Both the position numbers and the translations under genes were made by a program. This document shows positions 36,344 through 45,033 of a stretch of DNA of 64,000 nt, piece after piece (the first letter of the stretch is position 1; each line of letters opens with the position of its first letter). The notes under the pieces were generated by a model. That model did no database searches. It saw nothing but the letters and a program-made list of their open reading frames with translations, and had not been told where the DNA came from. This DNA comes from Bacillota bacterium (GTDB lineage: Bacteria; Bacillota; UBA4882; UBA8346), in contig JAEVYU010000012.1 in NCBI GenBank assembly GCA_023392595.1, positions 186,001 to 250,000 of the forward strand, in the 5' to 3' direction.

Positions 36344-36696
36344 TTTTGTGTCCCAAAGATCCTTTCTGCAAATTCCTGAATTCCTGCCTGTTCAAGTCGC
36401 TCTTCCTGCTTTTCAAATAAATGAGCTCTCTCCCTCAGTCCACTTATAATCTTGCGGATACTGTCATCGGAAAGGTTGTATCTTTGGGAAAGCTGGTGAA
36501 TGCTTAGACCGTTTCTATAGAAACTCATGATTTCCTGATTCCGTTCCCGGTATTTTTCACGGGTCCCGTTCGCTGCCCCCCACTTGCTTCTGCCTTTTTG
36601 GGGCTTGGGTATATAGACCAGTTCCCCCTGCACATACTCCTGAACTTTTGAAAGCAACCACTCCGGAAGTAAATTTTTAGCGTTTTTGTATTCCAT
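36340..36696 (-). CDS. CD3324-family protein with helix-turn-helix
   Basis: The 118-residue product starts MEYKNAKNLLPEWLLSKVQE and follows the CD3324 family pattern: 'YxNAxxxLPxxLLxxVQxYxxGxxxYIPK' and then a homeodomain-like helix-turn-helix, MSFYRNGLSIHQLSQRYNLS followed by DDSIRKIISG. It is probably a small DNA-binding regulator, often found beside GTPase or resistance genes in clostridia. The frame is open to 36939, but those codons cross a terminator hairpin and have no ribosome binding site, so I start at 36696. Its stop overlaps the rsgA start by four bases. Confidence 0.85.
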   Translation of the reverse strand: MEYKNAKNLLPEWLLSKVQEYVQGELVYIPKPQKGRSKWGAANGTREKYRERNQEIMSFYRNGLSIHQLSQRYNLSDDSIRKIISGLRERAHLFEKQEERLEQAGIQEFAERIFGTQK

Positions 36697-36759
36697 AGGT
36701 TTGTTGCCACCCTCCATCGTTGAAGTTTTATTTTGATACCAAGAATCAAAATAGGCATA

Positions 36760-36795
36760 AAAAAGCCGCGGCAATAACTCCCGCGGCCTTTTCCG
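36760..36795 (-). terminator. Terminator or attenuator ahead of the CD3324 gene
   Basis: On the minus strand GCCGCGG, a 10-base loop and CCGCGGC are followed by TTTTTTA. It is 64 bases upstream of the CD3324-family start, so it either ends a transcript from the 36.9-37.1 kb region or attenuates the CD3324-rsgA unit. Confidence 0.75.
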
Positions 36796-36900
36796 AAAAA
36801 TAAAAAAGCATGGATAACCTTCACCATGCTGATGTTTTACTATATTCAGGCTAAAAGGGTTATTCAAACGCGCACGCGCGCTTCCCGGCAGAGTCCTATT

Positions 36901-37002
36901 AGAGCGTATCGTAAATAAACGACAATCAGAAATGGGCAAGATACACTCTACTTAAGTAAAACGTTCACAATCATTGAGTAGTTATTTAGAGAACGTTTTA
37001 CT
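36901..37002. repeat. Two inverted repeats in a gene-poor stretch
   Basis: AGTAAAACGTTC (36955-36966) and GAACGTTTTACT (36991-37002) are perfect complements with a 24-base loop. Just left of it AGAGCGTATC (36901-36910) pairs with GATACACTCT (36940-36949), one mismatch. An alternating ACGCGCACGCGCGC stretch lies at about 36869-36882. The stretch 36697-37314 holds no other supported gene apart from a possible tiny frame at 37104. Confidence 0.6.
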
Positions 37003-37103
37003 AGTGCCCGCATAACAAATGAAAGGTATATCATTCCAAAGATACCTTCAATGAATAATGATCCATCTAACTTCGCGGCGCCAAGCTTTCTGCCGATATT
37101 TAG

Positions 37104-37139
37104 TTAAGAAACAGCCACCTCAATTTGGATTTCAGCCAT
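37104..37139 (-). CDS. Possible 11-aa peptide or gene stub
   Basis: AAAGGAGTGTTATTG directly before an ATG at 37139 is a near-perfect ribosome binding site, yet the frame is only MAEIQIEVAVS before a TAA. It may be a leader peptide for the terminator structure further on, a micropeptide, or the 5' stub of a deleted gene. It is too short to judge from sequence. Confidence 0.25.
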   Translation of the reverse strand: MAEIQIEVAVS

Positions 37140-37314
37140 CAATAACACTCCTTTCACCTGTTAAAAAATTAACTTCTTTTTGTTTCATTATATGATCCGG
37201 TTAGGTCCCGGTCAAGCGAGTAAATCAATATAATTGTTTATTCCCGGATAAAACTGATAATTTAGCAGACTCCCCTTTTCTATACCGCCTGCTTTACCAG
37301 ATGGAAACTCCGCT

Positions 37315-38535
37315 TTAAGCACGTTCTTTAGAGTAACCGGTAAACAAAATTACACTCAATATCATAAGGCACACTCCGGAAATACTCATCAAAATCATCA
37401 GGGAAATCGATTGTAACCAAAACCCAAATAATCCGTATGCCAGTGGCAAGGACAAATTGCCCACCATGGTGGAAATACTGAAGATCCGGCCCGCCATTCC
37501 ACCGGGTGTCTTCATTTGGAGAATCGACTGCCAATAAATCGAAGCGTTGGCGACTGCCGCGCCAACCATTATCATTACCAACAAATAGGGGGCGAGTGTA
37601 AGAATATTCAGTCCCTTCAATACCCCAATCCAAAAGTTACCGGTACCCAAAATCAAAATAAATAGAAACAAATAACTATCTTTTAAGGTGACTTCGGTTT
37701 TTAAACCTCTATAAAGAGAGCCCAAAATCAGCCCCAACCCCATCATGGTTTCCAAGTACCCCAGATTTTGCACTCCTTTTCCCTCAAGTGCCCCAGCTAA
37801 AAAAGGCAAGGAAACCAATAAACCTCCGAAAAAGAAATGCGTGAGTCCGATCAGGATGATGATAATAAAGATGCTTCTTTGACCCAATAAATATCCAATT
37901 CCCTCTTGCAGATCATCCCAGGTTTTCCCCTTTATCCGGGATGTTGCTTCTGTGCTGCAAATACCCGGAATCACCATGAATCCGGCGCAGACAGCTGAAA
38001 CAAGATAGGATAAACCATTGAATGAAAAGGCAACAGCATAACTGAATAAACTTACCGACACTGCCCCCAAAACAGGTCCCAGCACTGTACTGACACCGCC
38101 GATGATTTGACTATAACTGTTGGCCTTGGGCAATTGTTCTTTGGAGACAATTTGGGGTAAAATGGCCTGGATAGTTGAATCATAGAAAATCGAACCCAGG
38201 GAAATGATTGCGGCTGTGACGAAAACATGCCATACTTCCAACCTGTACAGCATTGAAAGTATTGCAACGGCTAAAACAAATAATCCCCGGGTGACATCGG
38301 CAACGATAATGACCGGTTTACGGTACCAGCGGTCGATATAGACGCCTGCCCATGGAGCAATCAATAATCCCGGCAATGCGGATGTAACCATTAACATTCC
38401 CATAATTACCGGTGATTGGGTTTTTTGCAAAACCCACCAGGCCAGAGCGATCCCATAGAATTTGTCCCCGACTTGGGACACCAGCCTGCCAATCCATAAC
38501 AAAATAAAGTTTCGGTTTATCAAAACATTTTCCAT
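37315..38535 (-). CDS. MFS transporter, MefA/EntS-like efflux type
   Basis: The 406-residue product has about 12 membrane helices. It starts MENVLINRNFILLWIGRLVS; 'NRNFxLLWxGxxxSxxGD' is typical for the drug/siderophore efflux MFS group (MefA, EntS). The signature GVYIDRWYRKPVIIVADVTRG marks the loop between helices 2 and 3. AGGAGG lies 15 bases before this ATG and 9 before an in-frame TTG (38541), which may be the true start. It follows a MerR regulator gene on the same strand with a 101-base gap. It probably exports a toxic compound sensed by that regulator; the substrate is unknown. Confidence 0.9.
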   Translation of the reverse strand: MENVLINRNFILLWIGRLVSQVGDKFYGIALAWWVLQKTQSPVIMGMLMVTSALPGLLIAPWAGVYIDRWYRKPVIIVADVTRGLFVLAVAILSMLYRLEVWHVFVTAAIISLGSIFYDSTIQAILPQIVSKEQLPKANSYSQIIGGVSTVLGPVLGAVSVSLFSYAVAFSFNGLSYLVSAVCAGFMVIPGICSTEATSRIKGKTWDDLQEGIGYLLGQRSIFIIIILIGLTHFFFGGLLVSLPFLAGALEGKGVQNLGYLETMMGLGLILGSLYRGLKTEVTLKDSYLFLFILILGTGNFWIGVLKGLNILTLAPYLLVMIMVGAAVANASIYWQSILQMKTPGGMAGRIFSISTMVGNLSLPLAYGLFGFWLQSISLMILMSISGVCLMILSVILFTGYSKERA

Positions 38536-38636
38536 GATCAAGATACCTGCCCTCCTCAATGTGTGTACATGCCAATATAGTCAAATTCTAAACTATAAAG
38601 TTATGATCAGGTCAAGCAGGCATGAGAACAAATATT

Positions 38637-39206
38637 TTACCGGTTATTCCTAACGCAAGACTCGATTTCCGGCTCTCTGGCGCACTTTCGAATTTGGTCA
38701 ATCTGTCCCGGGGGTATGCCCAGAACTTCTAAAAAGGCCTGGTGTTCATCGGGAAAAGATTTTTCGAATTCTTGATGCAGTTTCATAAATTCGCGATCAT
38801 TGAATCCAACGCAGGTCAGCACCTTTAAAAAGGCATCTTTGGTGGAGCGGATTTGAGATTCAGCCATTTTAAGGTCAGGGTGCTTTTTTTGAATCATAAT
38901 CCGGGTAATGATTTGCCGTTGCAAAGTAAGTTTTCGCATTTCTTGACCTAAATTCTGCAACTGTTTTTCTAAAATAGGGATTTTATCGGTTAGGGTCGAA
39001 TCCAGTATCCGCCCAATTTCCTCCAGCGACATTCCGGTATCCCGATAGAGGCAAATTTGTTTGAGTCTGTCGAAATCATCCTCTGTATAACAACGGTAAT
39101 TTGCTTCTGTTCTGGCCGAAGGCTTTAAAAGGCCGATATCATCATAATATAACAAGGTGCTGCGTGATAAGCCCACCTTTTTGCCAAGTTCACCGATAGT
39201 GTACAT
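38637..39206 (-). CDS. MerR-family transcriptional regulator
   Basis: The 189-residue product starts MYTIGELGKKVGLSRSTLLY, a canonical MerR N-terminal helix-turn-helix with the wing (YDDIGLLKPSARTEANYRCY) and a long dimerisation helix (to about residue 120). The C-terminal part shows no Cys metal site and has the TipAS-like text HQEFEKSFPDEHQAFLEVLG, so it probably senses an organic molecule. It lies upstream of the MFS gene in the same direction and should activate it. GAAAGAGGAATTATCC precedes the ATG. It is divergent from bioY, but the BirA-type operator lies close to bioY. Confidence 0.92.
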   Translation of the reverse strand: MYTIGELGKKVGLSRSTLLYYDDIGLLKPSARTEANYRCYTEDDFDRLKQICLYRDTGMSLEEIGRILDSTLTDKIPILEKQLQNLGQEMRKLTLQRQIITRIMIQKKHPDLKMAESQIRSTKDAFLKVLTCVGFNDREFMKLHQEFEKSFPDEHQAFLEVLGIPPGQIDQIRKCAREPEIESCVRNNR

Positions 39207-39306
39207 GGATAATTCCTCTTTCCCAAAATCAAGTAATCAAAATAGGCCATAATAATTTTACTATATCATTGAACTGATAATAGGGCTAGCTACGAAAAGA
39301 GCTATT

Positions 39307-39346
39307 CCGATTGTAAACCATTACTCTTTTAGCGGTTGACAATCGG
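39307..39346 (+). promoter_or_regulatory. BirA-type biotin operator
   Basis: CCGATTGTAAACC (39307-39319) and GGTTGACAATCGG (39334-39346) are complementary in 12 of 13 positions with a 14-base centre. This matches the BirA box of Gram-positive biotin operons (ATTGTTAACC, 14-15 bases, GGTTAACAAT). The right arm covers the -35 box of the bioY promoter, so biotinyl-5'-AMP-bound BirA should block RNA polymerase. Confidence 0.9.
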
Positions 39347-39364
39347 AACATTTTCCATTACAAT
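39336..39364 (+). promoter_or_regulatory. Sigma-A promoter of the biotin operon
   Basis: TTGACA (39336-39341), 17 bases, TACAAT (39359-39364). Consensus -35, one mismatch in the -10. The start of bioY is 47 bases further on. Confidence 0.85.
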
Positions 39365-39411
39365 ATCCTCAACTTGGAAAAATAAACTAACAAATAAAAG
39401 GAAGTGCACTG

Positions 39412-39963
39412 ATGGGACAATCTCAATCACTGAACCTTCGCAAGATCATTTTCATCTCTCTCTTCACGGCATTGATTATTATTGGAGGATATCTCAGTTT
39501 CCCTATCCCTTTGAGTCCTCTACCCATCGTTTTGGCAGATTTCTTTATCATGTTGGCCGGATTAACGCTGGGAGCTTCTGCTGCTGCAGCCAGTGTTGGA
39601 TTATTCTTATTCCTTGGCGCAATTGGATTACCGGTCTTTGCAGGCGGGGAAGCCGGTCTGGCCGTATTTATCGGACCCAAAGGAGGATTCTTATGGGGAT
39701 ACTTACTTTGTGCCTGGATTGCCGGACTGATTAGCTCGCAAGGAAAACCATCCCGTTTCAAAGATTTGGCCGCTTTAATCGGGGGCAACATCCTTCTGTA
39801 TGCGCCCGGGGCCTTTTGGCTGAAAACCGTCCTGAAAATCAATTGGGATAAGGCTTTGGTGCTTAGCGTCTATCCCTTTATGATCGGTATGGTCATCAAA
39901 ATCATCGCTGCCATTGCATTAGCTCAAGCTCTGCGGCCATTATTAAAGAATGAACCGCGATAA
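39412..39963 (+). CDS. bioY: Biotin transporter substrate-binding component BioY
   Basis: The 183-residue product has six membrane helices and the BioY features: LRKIIFISLFTALIIIGGYL, then FPIPLSPLPIVLADFFIMLA, and GLPVFAGGEAGLAVFIGPKGGFLWG, where the GG and GPxxG motifs line the biotin site. BioY is the S-component of ECF transporters and takes up biotin (possibly dethiobiotin). AAAAGGAAGTG precedes the ATG. First gene of bioY-ecfA-ecfT-bioB, under the BirA-type operator. Confidence 0.96.
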   Translation: MGQSQSLNLRKIIFISLFTALIIIGGYLSFPIPLSPLPIVLADFFIMLAGLTLGASAAAASVGLFLFLGAIGLPVFAGGEAGLAVFIGPKGGFLWGYLLCAWIAGLISSQGKPSRFKDLAALIGGNILLYAPGAFWLKTVLKINWDKALVLSVYPFMIGMVIKIIAAIALAQALRPLLKNEPR

Positions 39964-40046
39964 ACGGTAAAACTGAACCTCTTCGTTATAGTGATAAACC
40001 AAAACATGCAGTGAAGCTTTACAATACATATAAGCAGGTTCTTCCA

Positions 40047-40823
40047 ATGGAAAACAAGCCGAATCCAAATTTTGAAAACATCTTGGAAACAAAAAGTTTA
40101 ACCCATACTTTCGCAAACGGTTTTACCGCCATCCATGATATCAATCTGGCAATCCGCCCCGGAGAATTTGTGATTATCGCCGGAGCCAACGGTTCCGGTA
40201 AAACCGTTTTGATGCGACATTTCAACGGGTTGCTTACGCCCACCCATGGCACTGTGCTCCTCCAGGGGAGGCCTATTCAAGACGACCTGACCGCATCCCG
40301 TAAAAAGGTGGGCCTGATCTTCCAAAACTCCGATAATCAAATTGTAGGCCAAACCATCAAGGAGGATGTGGCTTTCGGGCCTGAAAACCTGGGCCTGCCC
40401 CGGCGGGAAATTGAAAAGCGGGTCCTGCAAGCTCTCGAAGCAGTGGGACTCAAAGAAATCGCCGATCATCCTCCCCATAATTTATCCGGTGGCCAAAAAC
40501 GCAAATTGGCCATTGCCGGAATCCTGGCCATGAATCCGGAAATCATCGTTTTTGATGAACCCTTCACCGGCCTCGATTATCCGGGGGTAATTCAAGTGCT
40601 GACCCAAATCGTGGCCCTGCATCAAAAAGGCCATACCATTATTTTAGTAACTCACGAACTCGAAAAAGTGCTTGCCCATGCCACCCGCTTGATGGTTATG
40701 GAGAAAGGACAAATTGTGCAAGACGGTCATCCCGAAACTCTTATGGCGAAATTGGAAACTTACGGAATCCATCGGCCATTCGGCAAAGACCGCAGCATAA
40801 AGACGATAACATGGCTGAGTTGA
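40047..40823 (+). CDS. ECF transporter ATP-binding subunit (BioM/EcfA-type)
   Basis: The product of about 258 residues starts MENKPNPNFENILETKSLTH; an upstream GTG at 40011 has no ribosome binding site. Walker A is GANGSGKTVLMRHF, the Q-loop IFQNSDNQIVGQT (with the ECF-typical Q after the first Q-loop), the signature LSGGQKRKLAIAG, Walker B IIVFDEPFTGLD and the H-switch VTHELE. It energises BioY uptake together with the T-component encoded next. Only one ATPase gene is present, as in BioMNY, so it presumably acts as a homodimer. Confidence 0.94.
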   Translation: MENKPNPNFENILETKSLTHTFANGFTAIHDINLAIRPGEFVIIAGANGSGKTVLMRHFNGLLTPTHGTVLLQGRPIQDDLTASRKKVGLIFQNSDNQIVGQTIKEDVAFGPENLGLPRREIEKRVLQALEAVGLKEIADHPPHNLSGGQKRKLAIAGILAMNPEIIVFDEPFTGLDYPGVIQVLTQIVALHQKGHTIILVTHELEKVLAHATRLMVMEKGQIVQDGHPETLMAKLETYGIHRPFGKDRSIKTITWLS

Positions 40824-41584
40824 ATATTTATCATTATTTGCCCAAAGATTCCTTCGTCCACCATATGGACGGACGGTTCAAACTGATTTGTATGGTTTTG
40901 CTCAGCATCGCCACCAGTATCACCAGTCATATTACAGATTTAATCGCATTGTCCATGTTCTTCATGTTGGTACTTTTCAGTTCCAAATTACCGGTTTCAA
41001 GACTTTTCCTAGAGCTTCGCTATTTTATTTTTTTGATATCCATGGTGTTTTTTGTCCATTCCTTCAGTATTCCGGGTACTCCCTTAACCCATTGGCCATT
41101 CATGAATCCAACCCGGGAAGGATTGATATCCGGATCGCTTTTCGGATGGCGCATTCTTTTATTGGTCGCCATCAGCGTGATCGTAACAGCAACCACGACC
41201 CTTTCGAGGCTAAAGGCTGCAACCCAATGGTTACTGCGCCCAGTCCCTTTAGTTCCCGAAGCCAAAGTGGCTACCATGATCGGTCTCACCTTCACACTGG
41301 TACCGCTTATTTTTGATCAGGCTTCGGAAATACTGGATGCCCAAAAAGCAAGATGTATTGCAGGACGAAAAAATCCGGTGACCCGGATCATCTTTTTAGT
41401 ATTTCCCCTGATGTTGCAAACCTTTCGGAGGGCCGATGAAATGGTGGATGCCATGGAATCTCGGTGTTACTCCACAGAAAGGACGCCTGCGTCTTTTGAG
41501 GCAAAATCTAGCGATTGGATAGTATTGATTTTTTCAGCTCTCCTCTGTGGGATAATATTATGGCGAATTCCTTTGAAGTTTTGA
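40811..41584 (+). CDS. ECF transporter transmembrane (T) component
   Basis: The 257-residue product begins 13 bases inside the ATPase gene, which implies coupled translation. It has five or six membrane helices and the EcfT/CbiQ signatures: FVHHMDGRFKLICMVLLSIA, and the coupling-helix motifs 'ARC' in ILDAQKARCIAGRKN and 'SRC' in MVDAMESRCYSTERTP, which contact the ATPase. It links ATP hydrolysis to BioY. Confidence 0.94.
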   Translation: MAELNIYHYLPKDSFVHHMDGRFKLICMVLLSIATSITSHITDLIALSMFFMLVLFSSKLPVSRLFLELRYFIFLISMVFFVHSFSIPGTPLTHWPFMNPTREGLISGSLFGWRILLLVAISVIVTATTTLSRLKAATQWLLRPVPLVPEAKVATMIGLTFTLVPLIFDQASEILDAQKARCIAGRKNPVTRIIFLVFPLMLQTFRRADEMVDAMESRCYSTERTPASFEAKSSDWIVLIFSALLCGIILWRIPLKF

Positions 41585-41643
41585 TTTTTCATTCTTATAA
41601 AATCTTGCCAAGCAATTTAAATTGAAGGAGTCGTGACCGTCAG

Positions 41644-42582
41644 ATGAATGAAATTAAAAATCAGCTTCAGGAAATTAGGGAATACATTTCAATGCCGCTC
41701 ATGGAATTGCTCGCACTGGCCGACAAGACCCGGCAAGAATTCTGCGGCCCAAAATTGGATATCTGTAGTATCATCAATGCCAAATCAGGTGCCTGTATTG
41801 AAAATTGTAAGTTTTGCGCCCAGTCAAGCCACTATCACACCAAAACATCCTATTATCCGCTACTTTCCGAACAGGAAATTTTAGATGCGGCTTTGAAAGC
41901 CAAAGAAATAGGAGCTAAAAGATTTGGCATTGTCACCAGCGGACACTCGGCTGACACCCATGAAATTCACCAAATCTGCCGTGTGATTTCCAAAATCAAA
42001 TCGGAAACCCATTTAGAAGTTTGCGCTTCACTGGGCATCCTTTCGAAAGAAGAATTAACCCGGCTACGCCAGGCCGGGCTTTCCCGCTTTCATCATAATA
42101 TCGAAACTTCTCCCTCTTTTTATCCGCAAATATGCACCACGCACCCCTTTACAGACAGAATCAAAACGATACATTATGCCAGACAGGCAGGCCTGGAAGT
42201 TTGCTGCGACGGAATCTTGGGACTTGGAGAGAGCTGGCAGGAGCGAATCGAAATGGTTTTAACCTTAAAAGATTTAGAAGTGACTTCCGTTCCTTTAAAT
42301 ATCCTGATGCCTATTCCGGGCACTCCTTTAGCATCTTCCCTTTCCATCTCTCCTTTTGAAATTGTCAGGGCGATTGCGATTTTCCGGATCATTTTAAAAT
42401 ACCCGGTAATTAAAATAGCAGCAGGCCGGGAGACTTCGTTTAAAGATTTTCAGGGACTGGGTTTTATGGCCGGCGCTAATGGATTGATAACCGGAGGATA
42501 CCTTACAACAAAAGGCCGGCTAGTGGAGGACGATCATAAATTAGTCGAATCACTCAAAAACTATTGGACTCTGAACCAATAA
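41644..42582 (+). CDS. bioB: Biotin synthase
   Basis: The 312-residue product is a radical SAM enzyme that inserts sulfur into dethiobiotin. The 4Fe-4S site is CIENCKFCAQSSHY (CxxxCxxC); other BioB marks are ICSIINAKSGAC, the YYPLLSEQEILDAA region, HHNIETSPSFYPQIC and NILMPIPGTPLA. The Arg near the auxiliary 2Fe-2S cluster lies in IKIAAGRE. It is the last gene of the BirA-regulated unit; no bioA, bioD, bioF or bioW is in the window, so the operon looks like salvage of biotin precursors. It ends one base before the stop of a convergent MFS gene. Confidence 0.96.
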   Translation: MNEIKNQLQEIREYISMPLMELLALADKTRQEFCGPKLDICSIINAKSGACIENCKFCAQSSHYHTKTSYYPLLSEQEILDAALKAKEIGAKRFGIVTSGHSADTHEIHQICRVISKIKSETHLEVCASLGILSKEELTRLRQAGLSRFHHNIETSPSFYPQICTTHPFTDRIKTIHYARQAGLEVCCDGILGLGESWQERIEMVLTLKDLEVTSVPLNILMPIPGTPLASSLSISPFEIVRAIAIFRIILKYPVIKIAAGRETSFKDFQGLGFMAGANGLITGGYLTTKGRLVEDDHKLVESLKNYWTLNQ

Positions 42583-42583
42583 C

Positions 42584-43996
42584 TTACCCTTTTCTTGTCG
42601 ACCCTCTTACCAGCGAAGTTACCACCGCCAGGCAGGCAATAGCCGCTCCCATAAGATACGTTATATGAAGGGCTCCTTCAAATGCCGATTGAAACAGAAA
42701 ATGTCCACTGAGCCCCCGGCTTTTCAAACTGGCCGTTAATCCAATTTGGCTGGAGGAAAAAACAGCTCCCGATATGGCTACACCCAGGACCATACCGATA
42801 TTTCTCATTGTCGCAAGCATACCCGAAGCCACACCGCTTTTATCTCGGGATACGGCTCCCATTATCGCACTATTGTTAGGGGTTTGAAACAACCCAATTC
42901 CGAAGCCAACCACAACCAGTCCGGCGATCATTAAAACATGGGGCGAGTCCGCCTTTAAGTAACTTAAAATACCCATTCCTATTGCCATAATCCCCATTCC
43001 CGCCGAACTAATATAGCGGGTATCCATCCGATCCGATAGGGTGCCGCTAATCGGCGCCACCACCATGGTGGCCAGCGGCATCGCCAAGTATAATACTCCG
43101 GCTTGGTCCGGCGGCAGGCCCTTTAACTTTTGAAGATAAAAAGGGATCAGCAAAATAATGGTATTTTGAGCCATATAGTTTAAAAGCGCCGAAAGATTAC
43201 TCATGGCAAAAAGACGGTTTTTAAATAAGGCAATATCAAATAATGGGAATCGAGCAGCCTTTTCCCAGTATATGAAGCCTGCCACAAGTCCCAGCCCCAC
43301 TATCATGGTTGCGATAATCCCGGCGTGCGTCCAGCCTAACTGCTCCACTAAACTAAGGGATAACAAAATACAAATTAATGCTGCAAATATAAGACTCGCC
43401 CCCATCCAGTCAAAGGGTTGGTCCATCCGCTCATCCTTTTGATGAATGACTTGCCGGCCAAACCAAAAAGCTCCGATTCCGATAGGAATATTAACAAAAA
43501 ATATGCTTTGCCAGCCGAAAAAGGATGTCAAAAATCCTCCGATCGCCGGGCCCAAGGTCAAGGCGACAGCAACCGCCACGGCCGTGACACTCAAAGCTTT
43601 ACCTCTATCCTGCGGTGCAACGGTATCCGTGACGATGGCAGGCCCCATCGCCATCAACATCCCGGCGCCAATCGCCTGGATAGCCCGAAAACCGATTAAC
43701 ATCTGGATCGAACCAGCCAGACCACACAATACCGAACCGGCGGTAAAAACAACAAGGCCCGTGGTGTAAATCCGCTTATGGCCGTACATGTCTCCCAACC
43801 TGCCATAAGCTAAAAGCAGGCTGCTGATGATGAGTAAGTATGACATCACGGTCCATTCCACCATCGAAAGAGAAGTATCAAAATAGGCACTGATATTGGG
43901 TAAAACCAAATTAACAACACTTCCGTCAAAGGCCGACATGAAAGTGCCAATAGCAACCGCCAGTAAAGTCGCCCTTTTTCGCCGCATGAAATTCAT
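42584..43996 (-). CDS. MFS multidrug efflux pump, DHA2 (EmrB/QacA) family, 14 helices
   Basis: The 470-residue product starts MNFMRRKRATLLAVAIGTFM and has 14 hydrophobic segments. Motif LAYGRLGDMYGHKRIYTTG (MFS motif A) and the motif-C region ALTLGPAIGGFLTSFFGWQS mark it as a drug:H+ antiporter of the EmrB/QacA type, with the 'SAFDGSVVNLVLP' signature of helix 1. GGGGGATTTTC precedes the ATG. It is a lone gene; no regulator is adjacent. Confidence 0.94.
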   Translation of the reverse strand: MNFMRRKRATLLAVAIGTFMSAFDGSVVNLVLPNISAYFDTSLSMVEWTVMSYLLIISSLLLAYGRLGDMYGHKRIYTTGLVVFTAGSVLCGLAGSIQMLIGFRAIQAIGAGMLMAMGPAIVTDTVAPQDRGKALSVTAVAVAVALTLGPAIGGFLTSFFGWQSIFFVNIPIGIGAFWFGRQVIHQKDERMDQPFDWMGASLIFAALICILLSLSLVEQLGWTHAGIIATMIVGLGLVAGFIYWEKAARFPLFDIALFKNRLFAMSNLSALLNYMAQNTIILLIPFYLQKLKGLPPDQAGVLYLAMPLATMVVAPISGTLSDRMDTRYISSAGMGIMAIGMGILSYLKADSPHVLMIAGLVVVGFGIGLFQTPNNSAIMGAVSRDKSGVASGMLATMRNIGMVLGVAISGAVFSSSQIGLTASLKSRGLSGHFLFQSAFEGALHITYLMGAAIACLAVVTSLVRGSTRKG

Positions 43997-44038
43997 GAAA
44001 ATCCCCCAAAATTTTAATAATGCATTCGGTAAACCTCA

Positions 44039-44527
44039 TTACTGGTGTTTTCTTTCCATTTCCAGTAACTTTTCTTTCATTCCAATATAACCTTTTCCGA
44101 TATATCCGGTCATTGCGCCGTTTTTTCCAATCACCCGGTGGCAGGGAATAATCATAGGCAAGGGATTCCTACGATTGGCTTGTCCCACGGCCCGGCAGCT
44201 GTCCGAATTTCCGATGGCCCTGGCAATTTCGGCATAACTGCGGGTTTCCCCGTAGGGAATATTCTGTAATTCTTGCCAGACCTTACGGGAAAATTCCGAA
44301 CCTTGAATTGAAAGGGGCAGAGCAAATTGTTTTCTCTGTCCGCCCAAATATTCCCCAATCTGCCGGACAGCCTCCCGGCAACGGTTCTGATCTTCTATCG
44401 GCGCAAACTCCGCAACGGATTTTTGCCACCCTCCGGATGTTAATTCAATCCTATATACTCCGGTTTCATCCAGAATAATATGGATTATACCGAAAGGAGC
44501 TTGGTAGGTATCATAAAAGAACTTCAT
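44039..44527 (-). CDS. ogt: Methylated-DNA--protein-cysteine methyltransferase
   Basis: The 162-residue product carries the alkyl-acceptor motif MIIPCHRVIGKNGAMTGYIG (Cys in PCHRV) and the DNA-binding helix around YGETRSYAEIARAIGNSDSC with the 'Arg finger' in RAVGQANRRNPL. It repairs O6-alkylguanine and O4-alkylthymine by transferring the alkyl group to its own Cys, once per molecule. The N-terminal domain is short, so it is an Ogt/AdaB-type rather than a full Ada protein. AAAGGAA precedes the start, and a TATAAT lies about 35 bases upstream. Confidence 0.95.
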   Translation of the reverse strand: MKFFYDTYQAPFGIIHIILDETGVYRIELTSGGWQKSVAEFAPIEDQNRCREAVRQIGEYLGGQRKQFALPLSIQGSEFSRKVWQELQNIPYGETRSYAEIARAIGNSDSCRAVGQANRRNPLPMIIPCHRVIGKNGAMTGYIGKGYIGMKEKLLEMERKHQ

Positions 44528-44694
44528 GGAAATCAGTTCCTTTCACTTCGAGTATCCCCTTTTTAGGATTATATCATAAATGTCCACGGTTGAAATTGAA
44601 GGCTCTTATTTTGGGCCTCTCCAATTTTTCATTCAGTCCCTGGAAATTGTTAAACTTATCTTGCCAAATATCCACTTTAAAGCTTAATATAAGT

Positions 44695-45033
44695 ATGATG
44701 AATAATATAGCGCTGCAATTTGGCTTCCTTCAAATACACTGGTATGGAATTCTCGTTGCGCTAGCTTTTCTAACCGGTTATTGGTTGACTATCCATAACG
44801 GGAAGCTTTATGGGATAAAGCAGGAAGTACTGGACAAGCTGCTGGTTACATTGTTCATTGCGATTATTGTGGGAGCACGCTTGGCTTATGTCATTTCAAA
44901 ATATCCTTTTTTTATAGCCAATCCCTGGGAAATTATCCGCATTGATCACGGAGGCTTAAGATCTCACGGCGCAATGATCGTTGCCATGATCTTCGGTTGT
45001 TTTATGATCTGGTTTTCGATTTCAGGAACTTGA
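44695..45033 (+). pseudogene. lgt: Prolipoprotein diacylglyceryl transferase, truncated
   Basis: About 112 residues remain of a family that has 250-300. The frame starts MMNNIALQFGFLQIHWYGIL, a typical Lgt beginning, and runs through the catalytic-site text HGGLRSHGAMI (family 'GGLxxHGA', containing the essential His) and then stops in WFSISGT, non-Lgt text that overlaps the convergent tonB gene. Without the Arg-containing Lgt signature and the last membrane helices it should be inactive. No ribosome binding site is obvious. It is the relic of a gene cut off at about 45000; a working copy must lie elsewhere. Confidence 0.8.

Noticed and set aside
36697..36939. N-terminal extension of the CD3324-family gene
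   Set aside because: It crosses a terminator hairpin and a CG-repeat, and only the later ATG fits the family start.
44590..44694. N-terminal extension of the lgt fragment
   Set aside because: Lgt homology begins at MMNN (44695); the extension has no membrane or family features.
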